DNA of 64,000 bases from a bacterium (GTDB taxonomy: Bacteria > Planctomycetota > Planctomycetia > Planctomycetales > Planctomycetaceae). The notes beneath the pieces are model-generated. The model was not told the DNA's origin. It was given only the letters and a program-made list of their open reading frames with translations, and ran no database searches. The DNA is taken from contig WGME01000014.1 of assembly GCA_016125225.1 (NCBI GenBank), forward strand, positions 124,001-188,000, in the 5' to 3' direction. Shown piece by piece: positions 18,823 through 27,913 of the stretch; positions within the stretch are counted from its first letter, which is position 1, and the number at the start of each line of letters is the position of its first letter. A program made the translations under genes and the position numbers.

Positions 18823-20142
18823 ATGGAATCTGTTTCCAATACTGATCGACGGGATTTCCTGAAGACGTCTGCGGTCGCAGCCACTTCGGCCGCCGTCAGT
18901 CAGTTCACACTTTCTTCCGCGGTCTACGCCAGCGGTAACGACACCGTAAAAGTCGGTCTCGTTGGTTGCGGTGGTCGTGGCACCGGAGCCGCTTCGCAGG
19001 CCCTGTCGACCGAAGGCAACGTCAAGCTGACGGCTGTCGGCGATGCCTTTGAAAACCAGGCCAAGGGATCGATCAACAACCTCAAGAACAACCTGGGGGA
19101 AAAAGGCGATCGCGTCGATGTCAAAGACGACATGGTCTTCGTCGGCTTTGATGCCTATCAGAAGGTGATCGACAGCGGCGTCGATCTGGTCATTCTCGCT
19201 ACTCCGCCCGGCTTCCGTCCCATTCATTTTGAATACGCCGTGCGGGCCGGTAAGAACATCTTCATGGAAAAGCCGGTTGCCGTGGACGCCCCCGGTGTGC
19301 GGCAAGTGCTCGAAGCCAACAAGATTGCCAAAGAGAAGAAGCTCAAGGTGGGCGTGGGTCTGCAACGCCATCACCAGGCGGGCTATCTCGACACCATCAG
19401 CCGTTTGAAAGATGGCGTGATCGGCGACATTCTGGCATTGCGCGTCTACTGGAACAGCGGTGGCGTGTGGGACCCCCGCCTGCCGCGCGACAAAGCCAAG
19501 AGCGAAATGGAGTACCAGATGCGCAACTGGTACTACTACAACTGGCTGTGCGGCGACCACATCTGTGAACAGCACATCCATAACCTCGATGTCGGAAACT
19601 GGGTTAAGGGTGGCTACCCCGTGCGGGCAAACGGCATGGGTGGTCGGCAGGTCCGAGTCGATAAGAAGTACGGCCAGATCTACGATCATCACTATGTCGA
19701 ATACGAATTCGCCGATGGCAGCATGATGTACAGCCAGTGCCGTCATCAGCCCAACTGTTGGAACAGCGTTTCCGAACACGCCCACGGGGCTAAGGGAACC
19801 TGCGATATCAGTGCCTATCGCATTGCCGTCAATGGCGAAGACAAATGGCGTTCCGATGCCAAGGGCAAAGACCCCTACCAGCAGGAACACGACGATCTCT
19901 TCCATGCCATCCGCACGGGAGCCGATTACAACGAGGCGGACAATGGCGCGATGAGCACCATGACGGCGATCCTCGGCCGCATGTGCACCTACTCCGGCAA
20001 GGTCATCACCATGGAAGATGCTCTGGCATCGAACCTCAGCCTGATGCCGAAGGAATTCTCGTGGGAGGCCGATCCACCGGTGCTGCCGAACGAAGATGGC
20101 TACTATCCGATAGCCATTCCCGGCGTCACCAAAGTGCTGTAA
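18823..20142 (+). CDS. Tat-exported Gfo/Idh/MocA family oxidoreductase
   Basis: 439 residues from ATG 18823, with GGGAG 6 nt upstream. The N-terminus is a twin-arginine signal (DRRDFLKTSAVAATSAAVS), so it is folded with NAD(P) and exported by Tat; tatC is at 43454-44557. The Rossmann motif is VGLVGCGGRGTGA, and the family motif MEKPVAVD occurs near residue 150. A catalytic-domain stretch has CGDHICEQHIHNLD. Such proteins act on sugars or sugar-like substrates, and secreted ones are expanded in planctomycetes. The substrate is unknown. It has its own strong terminator downstream. Confidence 0.92.
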   Translation: MESVSNTDRRDFLKTSAVAATSAAVSQFTLSSAVYASGNDTVKVGLVGCGGRGTGAASQALSTEGNVKLTAVGDAFENQAKGSINNLKNNLGEKGDRVDVKDDMVFVGFDAYQKVIDSGVDLVILATPPGFRPIHFEYAVRAGKNIFMEKPVAVDAPGVRQVLEANKIAKEKKLKVGVGLQRHHQAGYLDTISRLKDGVIGDILALRVYWNSGGVWDPRLPRDKAKSEMEYQMRNWYYYNWLCGDHICEQHIHNLDVGNWVKGGYPVRANGMGGRQVRVDKKYGQIYDHHYVEYEFADGSMMYSQCRHQPNCWNSVSEHAHGAKGTCDISAYRIAVNGEDKWRSDAKGKDPYQQEHDDLFHAIRTGADYNEADNGAMSTMTAILGRMCTYSGKVITMEDALASNLSLMPKEFSWEADPPVLPNEDGYYPIAIPGVTKVL

Positions 20143-20167
20143 TTTCCATTTAGTGGAACGATAGCAG

Positions 20168-20200
20168 GAAGCCCGAAGAGTTGTTCTTCGGGCTTCTTTT
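20168..20200 (+). terminator. Rho-independent terminator
   Basis: A 12-bp perfect stem (GAAGCCCGAAGA with TCTTCGGGCTTC) and 5-nt loop are followed by TTTT, 26 nt after the stop of the Gfo/Idh/MocA gene. This is the clearest intrinsic terminator in the window. Confidence 0.9.
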
Positions 20201-20392
20201 GCGTTCGGTCGGGACGGTGTCCCACGAACTCGTAGAAAGCGATCTCGCAACAGGGTAGGGCACCAAGACAACGATATCGCCACGAATTGTCTGAGCAGAT
20301 GTCTATAACCTTGGCGTCCGGTGGACAATTCGAGAGAATGGTGTTTTAAAGCAACAACCGGTCGAATCCCTTTCGACCTTGAAGAACTGATG

Positions 20393-20749
20393 ATGCTCCG
20401 CACTCTGCTGAAGTCGAAAATCCACCGGGCCACCGTGACCGATGCCAACCTGCATTACGAGGGCAGCGTGACCATCGATTCGCATTTGATGGAACTCTCC
20501 GACATTTGTGAGTTTGAGCAGGTGCAGATTTACGACGTCAATAATGGCAACCGACTCACCACTTATGCCATTCCGGGTCCTCCGAACAGTGGCGTGATCT
20601 GCATCAACGGAGCTGCGGCCCATCTGGTGCATCCCGGCGATCTGATTATCATCTGCACCTATACGGCGTTGTCAGATGAGGAGCGAAAGGGCTTTCATCC
20701 ACGCGTGGTACACGTCGATCATCACAACCGCCATGCACCGGCGATGTAG
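20393..20749 (+). CDS. panD: Aspartate 1-decarboxylase (pyruvoyl-dependent)
   Basis: 118 residues from the second of two adjacent ATGs (20390/20393). Starting at 20393 puts the self-cleavage site at Gly24-Ser25 ([10 protein letters not shown]), the same numbering as the E. coli enzyme. The Lys9 region (KSKIHR) and the TTYAIPG segment are also conserved. The proenzyme cleaves itself to give a pyruvoyl group and converts L-aspartate to beta-alanine for pantothenate and CoA. The gene stands alone between two terminators, not in a pan operon. Confidence 0.95.
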   Translation: MLRTLLKSKIHRATVTDANLHYEGSVTIDSHLMELSDICEFEQVQIYDVNNGNRLTTYAIPGPPNSGVICINGAAAHLVHPGDLIIICTYTALSDEERKGFHPRVVHVDHHNRHAPAM

Positions 20750-20755
20750 TTGCTG

Positions 20756-20776
20756 CTCGGCAAAGTGTCTGCCGAG
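20756..20776. terminator. Short hairpin between convergent panD and AraC-family gene
   Basis: CTCGGCA and TGCCGAG form a 7-bp stem with a 7-nt loop immediately after panD and before the stop of the convergent regulator gene. It is a candidate bidirectional terminator; a T-run is weak. Confidence 0.45.
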
Positions 20777-20782
20777 TTCTCG

Positions 20783-21511
20783 TCATTTGGCCTGACGGTA
20801 CTGCGTCGGAGTCACTCCCGTGGTTTCACGAAAGTGTCGAGTGAAGGCACTCTGATCGGCATAGCCGCAATCGTGGGCAATCGTCGCGATCGCATCGCCC
20901 GTCTCACGCAGTCTTCGCCTGGCAGCATCAATGCGTATCTTGAGCAGCCATTGACCGGTCGTCAGTCCGAAGATCTGCCGCATCCGGCGATCTAGCTGGT
21001 ATCGCGACAGTTTGGCGAACTTTGCCATATCGGTGACAGACGAGCGCGTTTCCAGCCGTGCACTGACCCATTTGATGGCAGTGGCAATGTTCTGGTAATC
21101 CGCCTGACTGGCATCGGGCAACCGTAGATCCTGCGACACCCCCACCAGTCCCACGATGACGCCCTCACGGTCGCGTAGCGGCAACTTGGTCGTCAGGCAC
21201 CATCCCACATCCCACGAAGGGTAGATATGTAACTCCAGTTGGTTCAGCAACGGCTTGCCGGTCTGAATCACCTGCAAATCTTGCGCGACATAGGTTTCAC
21301 CAAACGGTGATCGATAGACATCGGCCGACGTTTTCCCCAGCAACTGCATTTTGTCCCGCAGGCCACAGCGTTCCGCCAATGTGGCATTGACCACGACATA
21401 CTGCCCCTGGACATTTTTCATGAAGAACACAATGTCTGGCAGTTGATCGAACAGCAATTCCCCGGTGAAGGGCTCGGCGAGTTGCGTCAGTATCTGGTCC
21501 CAGGATGGCAT
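20783..21511 (-). CDS. PAS-sensor AraC-family transcriptional regulator
   Basis: 242 residues from the ATG at 21511 (a TTG three codons earlier is possible). The N-terminal half is a PAS-like sensor (DQLPDIVFFMKNVQGQYVVVN, then LVGVSQDLR). The C-terminal half is an AraC/XylS double helix-turn-helix with the family signature IATIAHDCGYADQSAFTRHF and VTPTQYR. It is transcribed divergently from the hydroxyproline-type catabolic operon with a 156-nt shared promoter region, so it is the likely local activator, perhaps sensing an amino-acid ligand through PAS (inferred). Confidence 0.88.
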   Translation of the reverse strand: MPSWDQILTQLAEPFTGELLFDQLPDIVFFMKNVQGQYVVVNATLAERCGLRDKMQLLGKTSADVYRSPFGETYVAQDLQVIQTGKPLLNQLELHIYPSWDVGWCLTTKLPLRDREGVIVGLVGVSQDLRLPDASQADYQNIATAIKWVSARLETRSSVTDMAKFAKLSRYQLDRRMRQIFGLTTGQWLLKIRIDAARRRLRETGDAIATIAHDCGYADQSAFTRHFRETTGVTPTQYRQAK

Positions 21512-21667
21512 GGCAGGCAAAGGTTACGGGTCGGGAACTCGGGCTGATTATGCGCAAATTCAACCCGTTCACGCGCAGAGACGCAAGACGGAGCCCTGTG
21601 GAGCGTGTCATACTACGTACCTCGTGAGACCAGATTCCGCGAATCCACCAGCCAGATGGGGGCCTGC

Positions 21668-22615
21668 ATGACGCCGTCCGCACAGATTTTCCGGGGCTGT
21701 ATGCCCGCGCTGATGACACCCTGTCGGCCTGATCGCACACCAGATTTTGACTCCCTGGTGCAGACGGGCAAAGAGTTAATCGCGGCGGGCATGCGGGCCG
21801 TGGTTTACTGTGGATCGATGGGCGACTGGCCATTACTGACCGATGCCCAGCGGCAGACCGGCGTAGAGCGGTTGGTGAAGGCCGGGCTGCCGGTCATCGT
21901 CGGAACAGGGGCTCAGAATTCTCGATTGGCTGCTGAACACGCTGCTCATGCCCGATCGGTGGGGGCGGCCGGACTGATGCTGATTCCCCGAGTGCTGTCC
22001 CGGGGCAGTTCCACGGCGGCTCAGCGGGCTCACTTTTCTGCGTGTCTGTCGGCGGGCGGAAATCTTCCGGCCGTCATCTATAACAGTCCTTACTACGGCT
22101 TTCAGACGCGGGCCGAACTCTTTCGCGAACTACGACGCGATCATGCCAATCTCGTCGGTTTCAAAGAATTCGGCGGAGCGGCCTCGCTTGATTATGCGGC
22201 GGAGCATATCACCTCGGGTGATCCGGGCCTCGCGTTGATGGTCGGTGTCGATACACAGGTGTATCACGGATTCGTAAAGTGTGGAGCCGTGGGGGCAATC
22301 ACCGGCATCGGAAATGCCTTGCCGAAACCCGTGCTGCGATTGATGGCTTTGTGTCAACAGGCGGCGACGGGCGATCCCCAAGCCCGCACCAGGGCCCAGG
22401 AGCTCGATGAAGCCCTGATGGTTCTCTCGCGGTTCGATGAGGGGGCCGATCTGGTGCTGTACTACAAGTATCTGATGGTGCTCGAAGGCCATCCTGAGTA
22501 CGAACTGCATCTGCACGAAACCGACACCCTGTCACCCACCCAACGTGAGTTCGCCCATCAGCAGTGGCAACTCTTCAAGACCTGGTGGAGCCAGTGGCCG
22601 GGAGCGGCGGTATGA
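21668..22615 (+). CDS. Dihydrodipicolinate synthase-family lyase/deaminase
   Basis: 315 residues from ATG 21668, with a GGGGG Shine-Dalgarno; an earlier in-frame start at 21605 is less likely. It is a class I aldolase TIM barrel with the Schiff-base Lys in LVGFKEFGG and the catalytic Tyr in VIYNSPYYG. In hydroxyproline pathways a DHDPS-like enzyme deaminates 1-pyrroline-4-hydroxy-2-carboxylate to 2-oxoglutarate semialdehyde. That assignment follows from its coupling (4-nt overlap) to an epimerase and an FAD dehydrogenase. It is not the lysine-pathway DapA by context. Confidence 0.88.
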   Translation: MTPSAQIFRGCMPALMTPCRPDRTPDFDSLVQTGKELIAAGMRAVVYCGSMGDWPLLTDAQRQTGVERLVKAGLPVIVGTGAQNSRLAAEHAAHARSVGAAGLMLIPRVLSRGSSTAAQRAHFSACLSAGGNLPAVIYNSPYYGFQTRAELFRELRRDHANLVGFKEFGGAASLDYAAEHITSGDPGLALMVGVDTQVYHGFVKCGAVGAITGIGNALPKPVLRLMALCQQAATGDPQARTRAQELDEALMVLSRFDEGADLVLYYKYLMVLEGHPEYELHLHETDTLSPTQREFAHQQWQLFKTWWSQWPGAAV

Positions 22616-23577
22616 CAACACGCGCATCCAAAATCGTGGTGATCGACTCGCATACCGAAGGTGAACCGACGCGAGTGGTGATCTCGGGTGGCCCCGATTT
22701 GGGAACCGGGCCGTTGTCATCCCGGGTCCAGCGGTTTCGGGAAGCGGCCGATGATTTCCGTCGAACGGTCATTCTGGAGCCGCGTGGCTCGGATGCCCTG
22801 GTCGGAGCGCTCCTGGTCCCGCCCACCGATCCGAGTTGTGTCACCGGCGTGATTTTCTTCAACAATGCCGCGTATCTGGGAATGTGTGGTCACGGCATGA
22901 TTGGCGTGGCCGTTACCTTGGGGTATCTCAGCCGTATCACGGCGGGGACACATCGGATCGAAACGCCCGTCGGGGTGGTTGAGGTCCAGTTAATCGAACC
23001 CAACTTGGTATCGATCGAGAACGTGCCCAGTTACCGGTACCGCTCTCAGGTCTCGGTGAATGTCGAATCTCTCGGTGTGGTCACCGGCGACATTGCCTGG
23101 GGTGGCAACTGGTTCTTTCTGGTGAGCGAATCTCCGTTCCCCTTGCGATTCGAGAACATTCGCCAGTTGAACGATGCCAGCGATCTGGTTCGATCTGCCT
23201 TGAGTAAGGCCGGAATCACCGGAAAGGATGGGGCGGAAATCGATCACATCGAATTCTTTGGTCCACCGAGTTCCCCGGGAGCGCACAGCCGAAATTTCGT
23301 TTATTGCCCCGGCGGAGCCTACGATCGCTCGCCCTGTGGAACCGGCACCAGTGCCAAGCTGGCGTGCCTGGCTGCGGACGAAAAGCTCTCCGCTGGAGAA
23401 CCATGGATTCAGGAGAGCATCATCGGCAGCCGCTTCACTGGCACCTATCGTAGGAACGCCGCCGGAGAGATCATCCCGACCATCACCGGCCGGGCTTTTA
23501 TCTGCAGCGAAGCGCATCTCGTCAGGCAATCCGGCGATCCGTTTGTGGCGGGCATTACAGGCCAGGGACTGACATGA
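22612..23577 (+). CDS. 4-hydroxyproline epimerase (proline racemase family)
   Basis: 321 residues from ATG 22612, overlapping the previous stop by ATGA. Both catalytic cysteines of the two-base racemase mechanism are present: Cys in LGMCGHGMIG and Cys in DRSPCGTGTSAKLA. That excludes the Thr-bearing 3-hydroxyproline dehydratases. The DSHTEGEPTRVV start is also characteristic. It interconverts trans-4-hydroxy-L-proline and cis-4-hydroxy-D-proline, the first step of the pathway. It lacks a signal sequence and should be cytoplasmic. Confidence 0.92.
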   Translation: MTTRASKIVVIDSHTEGEPTRVVISGGPDLGTGPLSSRVQRFREAADDFRRTVILEPRGSDALVGALLVPPTDPSCVTGVIFFNNAAYLGMCGHGMIGVAVTLGYLSRITAGTHRIETPVGVVEVQLIEPNLVSIENVPSYRYRSQVSVNVESLGVVTGDIAWGGNWFFLVSESPFPLRFENIRQLNDASDLVRSALSKAGITGKDGAEIDHIEFFGPPSSPGAHSRNFVYCPGGAYDRSPCGTGTSAKLACLAADEKLSAGEPWIQESIIGSRFTGTYRRNAAGEIIPTITGRAFICSEAHLVRQSGDPFVAGITGQGLT

Positions 23578-24836
23578 GCGAAGGGGCAGCCATCGATGAT
23601 GTGCTGGTGGTCGGTTCGGGAATCATCGGGATTGCCTGTGCTCACTACTTGAATCAGGCCGGGTTGAAAGTCACCGTCATCGACCGGGCCACCATTGGCA
23701 GCGGGTGTTCTCACGGCAATTGCGGTTACATCTGCCCCAGCCATGTGCTGCCATTGACGGAACCCGGCGCGATCAGCACGGCGTTCAAATCGCTGTTCCA
23801 GCCCCGCAGTCCGTTTCGAGTGCAGCCGCGTTTCAGTCCCGCCTTGTGGAACTGGATGTGGCAGTTCGCCCGCCGGTGTCATCATGCGCAAATGCTCTCA
23901 GCCGGACGCCATTTGCAAGCCATTCTCGATTCGTCGCTGCAGGAATATCGCCGCCTGATCGCGGAGACTGCGCTTGAATGCGAATGGACCGAAAATGGAT
24001 TGCTGTATGTTCTGCAGACCTCGCATGGCATGGCTGAGTTCGCTAAGACCGACCGACTGCTGACCACGGAATTCGGTGTGCAGGCCCGGCGGTTCGAGGG
24101 TTCGGAATTGACCACATTGGAACCCGCCCTCAAACCGGGACTCGCGGGGGCGTTTCATTACCCCGGCGATATTTCCATCCGCCCGGATCTGCTCAACGCC
24201 AACTGGGCTCAATGGCTGCAGCAGAGCGGGGTGAAGTTCGTCGAAAACTGTGAGTTGGTCTCGCTCCGGAGAACAGCCGGGGCGATCAGCAGCCTGTTGA
24301 CGTCACAAGGAGAACTGCGGGCCGACCGTGTGGTCTTCGCCACGGGAGCACTCAGTGCCCGCTTGTCCGAAACATTGAACTGCCGCATCCCCATCGAACC
24401 GGGGAAAGGGTATTCGGTGACAATGACTCGCCCCCGCATCTGTCCACGCTATCCGATGCTGTTTCCGGAGCATCGCGTGGGTGTCTCACCATTCAAAACA
24501 GGATACCGGTTGGGGTCGATGATGGAATTCGCGGGATTCAATACATCGATTCCTGATCATCGTATCCAGCAGTTGCGTGACTCGGCCCGACCTTATCTGT
24601 TAGAACCATTTGCCGACGGCGAACTGGAACGCTGGTACGGCTGGCGACCAATGACCTGGGACAGCCTGCCGATCATCGGCCGGGTACCACGTCTGGCCAA
24701 TGCCTACCTGGCCACCGGCCATAATATGCTGGGGGTGAGTCTCGCCACCGCCACAGGGCGACTGATTCGCGAATTGCTGTTGAAAGAAACACCCCATATC
24801 GATCCGGTGGCATTCTCGCCCAATCGATTTCTTTAG
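23574..24836 (+). CDS. FAD-dependent D-amino-acid (hydroxyproline) dehydrogenase
   Basis: 420 residues; the start overlaps the epimerase stop (ATGA). A DAO/DadA-type FAD fold begins with VVGSGIIGIACAHYL and VIDRATIGSGCSHGN. C-terminal motifs WYGWRPMTWDSLPIIGRVP and LATGHNMLGVSLATATG are typical of D-amino-acid dehydrogenases. In context it should oxidise cis-4-hydroxy-D-proline to 1-pyrroline-4-hydroxy-2-carboxylate, passing electrons to the respiratory chain. The substrate is inferred from neighbours. Confidence 0.9.
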   Translation: MSEGAAIDDVLVVGSGIIGIACAHYLNQAGLKVTVIDRATIGSGCSHGNCGYICPSHVLPLTEPGAISTAFKSLFQPRSPFRVQPRFSPALWNWMWQFARRCHHAQMLSAGRHLQAILDSSLQEYRRLIAETALECEWTENGLLYVLQTSHGMAEFAKTDRLLTTEFGVQARRFEGSELTTLEPALKPGLAGAFHYPGDISIRPDLLNANWAQWLQQSGVKFVENCELVSLRRTAGAISSLLTSQGELRADRVVFATGALSARLSETLNCRIPIEPGKGYSVTMTRPRICPRYPMLFPEHRVGVSPFKTGYRLGSMMEFAGFNTSIPDHRIQQLRDSARPYLLEPFADGELERWYGWRPMTWDSLPIIGRVPRLANAYLATGHNMLGVSLATATGRLIRELLLKETPHIDPVAFSPNRFL

Positions 24837-24850
24837 CTGAGTGAGTTTTC

Positions 24851-26659
24851 ATGGTGCGACAAAGAGTGCTGCTGTTGGGCTTGATGGTCTTGTCCTGCGT
24901 GACTTCAGGATGGACAGCCGACTTGCCAGATGCGGCGGCCCAGGTCAAAGCGGCTCGAGCCATTCTCGATCCCTGGCAGGAGAAGTACGCGGCTCCGGTC
25001 GACCGGTATCTGCATATCGTCTGCTGGACGCCGTCCGATCGGGAATTCCCAGCGGATTATAAGGGCCGCCTCACCCGTATGTTGCAGCACATTCAGGCTT
25101 TCTATGCCCAGGAAATGGAACGCCACGGCTTTGATCAGCGCAGCATCCGATTGCAGTTGAACGATCAGCAGCAAGTCGTGATTCATGAAGTGCGGGGAAC
25201 ACATCCCACCAGTCACTACGCCAAAAATTCGGGGAGCGAAATCCGTAAGGAGTGCCTGCCCGTGCTGGAACAGGCGGGGATTCACGCCGATAATGAAACC
25301 ATTGCCATCTTCTGCAATCTCGCCCAGTGGGATGCCGAGAAGCTCACCTTCACTCATGAATCGCCTTACTATGCCGGGGGAAGTTATCGGCAAGGGACGG
25401 CCTGGCAATTGGATTCCCCCGAACTCGATTCGAACAATCTTCCATTGAAGACACCCATGATGCGCGATGGCCAGTACGGCCGGATTTCGCTGGGAAAACA
25501 CAATTCGATCTTCATCGGTGGGATGGCTCACGAATTCGGCCATGCCCTTGGATTGCCACACTGTGTCGAACGGCCCGATGAAGCCGTTCGCGGTTCGGCG
25601 TTGATGGGTTCCGGCAATCGGACCTATGGCGATGAACTGCGTGAAGAAGGCCGGGGCAGTTTTCTCACGTTGGCTCATGCCCTGCGACTCGCATCGCATC
25701 CGCAGTTTTCGGGGCGACTCGAACAACAGTCACGCAAGCCTGAGGCAACCGTGACCAATATCGCCGTCAAAGCCGTCGGCAAGTCGATCACAGTATCGGG
25801 CGTCGTGAAGGGTAACCCGCCGGTGTATGCCGTCGTGGCGTACTTCGATCCCGCTGGCAACAGCGATTACAACGCCACGACCGCGACCGCCGTGCCCGAC
25901 CGCCAGGGACGTTTTGAACTGCAGACTGATGCCCTCACCAAAGACCGCAGTGGCGATCTGCGACTTTGCCTGCTGCATGCCAACGGAGCGGTGACCGATT
26001 CCCGCCTGCAACCCCAGCTCAAGTATCCTTACGCCGTGGCGGCGGATGGAACGCCTGACCTGTCAACGATCGAGATGCGGTTGGCGTTGGCTCCTCTGAT
26101 TCAGGCTTTGAATCAACGCGATCAGGAACGGGCCCAGCGGCTCGCACGGAATTTGAAGTCTCCGGAAGCCCAGGCCATCGCGCACAAACTGATCTCACCG
26201 GAATCGCGCACAGAAACCCCGGCAGAGTTTTCCGGAACAGGGAACGTGATCGAACTCACACATTTCAAACTCACCTCAGAAAAAGTGGGTTGGATTCGTC
26301 CCAGTTACGACCGTCTCCCGGATAACGCTGTTCTGCTGGAAGCCGACGGGCGCATTTTCGCGACCGGAATCTATGCCCACGCTCCCGCACAACACGAATA
26401 TGCACTGGCGGGTAAGTGGTCGAAACTAACGGGGCAGGCCGCCTTAGCGGGAGGACATGGGGGAACTGTGCAATTCGAAATCCACGGCGATGGCCGTGAA
26501 CTATGGAAGTCGCCGGTGATCTCCGCGAATCAACGGGTCCCCTTCGATGTCGATCTCACCGGAGTCCAGAAACTAGAACTGATCACGTCGACCACCCCAG
26601 ACGGTGCGGGGGATGATTGGGGCCTATGGCTGGAACCGCAATTGCATCGCCAGGATTGA
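24851..26659 (+). CDS. Secreted metzincin-like zinc protease with NPCBM-type C-terminal domain
   Basis: 602 residues, starting 14 nt after the dehydrogenase stop, so probably in the same operon. A signal peptide (LLLGLMVLSCVTSGWTA) precedes a protease domain with the extended zinc motif HEFGHALGLPH (about residue 226) and a possible Met-turn (SALMGSGNRT). After a beta-rich middle, the C-terminal 140 residues resemble the NPCBM/NEW2 carbohydrate-binding fold. It should be extracellular or periplasmic. The location next to hydroxyproline genes suggests it could help release hydroxyproline-rich peptides; this is inference only. Confidence 0.8.
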   Translation: MVRQRVLLLGLMVLSCVTSGWTADLPDAAAQVKAARAILDPWQEKYAAPVDRYLHIVCWTPSDREFPADYKGRLTRMLQHIQAFYAQEMERHGFDQRSIRLQLNDQQQVVIHEVRGTHPTSHYAKNSGSEIRKECLPVLEQAGIHADNETIAIFCNLAQWDAEKLTFTHESPYYAGGSYRQGTAWQLDSPELDSNNLPLKTPMMRDGQYGRISLGKHNSIFIGGMAHEFGHALGLPHCVERPDEAVRGSALMGSGNRTYGDELREEGRGSFLTLAHALRLASHPQFSGRLEQQSRKPEATVTNIAVKAVGKSITVSGVVKGNPPVYAVVAYFDPAGNSDYNATTATAVPDRQGRFELQTDALTKDRSGDLRLCLLHANGAVTDSRLQPQLKYPYAVAADGTPDLSTIEMRLALAPLIQALNQRDQERAQRLARNLKSPEAQAIAHKLISPESRTETPAEFSGTGNVIELTHFKLTSEKVGWIRPSYDRLPDNAVLLEADGRIFATGIYAHAPAQHEYALAGKWSKLTGQAALAGGHGGTVQFEIHGDGRELWKSPVISANQRVPFDVDLTGVQKLELITSTTPDGAGDDWGLWLEPQLHRQD

Positions 26660-26713
26660 TCGTTGAGTTGAGTCCTTGCGTTCTTTCAAGCTTCGGTCTG
26701 CCGCATCAAAAGA

Positions 26714-27559
26714 CTATTTCGTGGTTTTGACTGGCAGGCAGTGCTTCTCAATGAACTCGACAATCGGCGTGGAGTCATCCAGTCCGTGGGGATGGTGACC
26801 CACGCCGGGTTTGGCGATGAGGGTGATCGAGCCGCCCAGTTGACGGTAGCGCTCGGCGATCACGCCGGTATTCTCGTCCCAAGGCACCACGTCATCGGCA
26901 TCGCCATACACATGCAGCAGCGGTACCTTCGCCGCCGCTAACGGTGCCAGTTGATCGACCGGGTTTTTCGTGTAGGCCAAGGCTTCCTCATCGTTCTGGA
27001 AGCCGTAGGTTTCGAGGACGAGTTTCCAATCGCGCGGGCTCCCTTTGCCCTTGCCACGTCCACCGGGCCAGCTCTTAAAGTCGCAAACGGGGGCATCGCC
27101 ATAGATGCAGGCGACTTTCTTGGGATTCGCGATGGCCCAGTTGTAGCAGTACAACCCGCCGCGACTGAGTCCCACCAGTGCTACCTTCGGCGACAGGCCA
27201 AATCGCCGCGTGACGTCCGCGTAACAGGCATTCCAATTGGCGACGGCGGTCGGCGATCCCAATTGGTCGGGCACGCGCAGATAGACAATGTGAAAGCCCC
27301 GCTTCAGCAGTTCGATATCCGGGGCTGGCTTGTGCCCGAAAAACTCCCCATGCCAGACCCAGGGACGGTCTTCCGCAGGAACTTCCGGAGCCACGATCAG
27401 CACGGCCTTGCCATCGATTTCAAAATCGTAGCGCCGAAACCCATGCCAATCGGTTGCGGTGCCGGGGTATTCGATCGGCGGCGCGGTCCGCCCCGACTGT
27501 CCTGAAAAAACCAGGAGACCAGCAAACAGAAAACCACGAATCCATCGGCGAGCAGACAT
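26714..27559 (-). CDS. Secreted alpha/beta hydrolase (prolyl-oligopeptidase-like)
   Basis: 281 residues. A signal peptide (FLFAGLLVFSGQSGRTA) precedes an alpha/beta hydrolase fold. The nucleophile Ser lies in VGLSRGGLY, the acid in HVYGDADDVVP and the His in GVGHHPHGL. Such proteins are common in planctomycetes as putative esterases or peptidases. It converges on the metzincin gene and is a single gene. Confidence 0.85.
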   Translation of the reverse strand: MSARRWIRGFLFAGLLVFSGQSGRTAPPIEYPGTATDWHGFRRYDFEIDGKAVLIVAPEVPAEDRPWVWHGEFFGHKPAPDIELLKRGFHIVYLRVPDQLGSPTAVANWNACYADVTRRFGLSPKVALVGLSRGGLYCYNWAIANPKKVACIYGDAPVCDFKSWPGGRGKGKGSPRDWKLVLETYGFQNDEEALAYTKNPVDQLAPLAAAKVPLLHVYGDADDVVPWDENTGVIAERYRQLGGSITLIAKPGVGHHPHGLDDSTPIVEFIEKHCLPVKTTK

Positions 27560-27913
27560 CTGTGGAGCACCTTTAACAGATCGAAATCGTTACATGTGAA
27601 GATACCATGTGTGCTCACTCCGCGAAATCACAGCCGAATGACGCCACGCATAACAGCAATCCGGCTGCAACTGAACGGTCTCTCAGCAGGAATTCTGGAT
27701 CGCGGTCGACCACGGCAGAGGGCTGATGATAGTTGCTGCCGAGCACACGCGATAGAATGACTCGCACGATCGCCTGGGGACGGCTGCATTCCACAGGTTG
27801 ACGTTGTTGCCTGCGACCGCGGGAAATGCAGCCACCTTGTGGAGTCAATGCCCCGACATTTCGGGTGCGTCCGGGGTGGGGTTTTGGCCCACTGCGGAGT
27901 ACGGAGCGCATGG
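27560..27913. other. Divergent intergenic region with a possible structured leader
   Basis: Divergent upstream region of the hydrolase (leftward) and the decarboxylase (rightward). GGCTGCATT (27782-27790) pairs with AATGCAGCC (27825-27833), enclosing a CAGG/CCTG inner pairing; a CCCGA-CATT-TCGGG hairpin follows downstream before the ATG. This could be a structured 5' leader of the decarboxylase mRNA. No known riboswitch consensus was recognised. Confidence 0.35.

Noticed and set aside
18778-20448. A 556-codon antisense frame opposite the Gfo/Idh/MocA gene.
   Set aside because: It is the complement of a clearly coding Tat-exported oxidoreductase, shows no family features, and is explained by the GC-rich codon bias.
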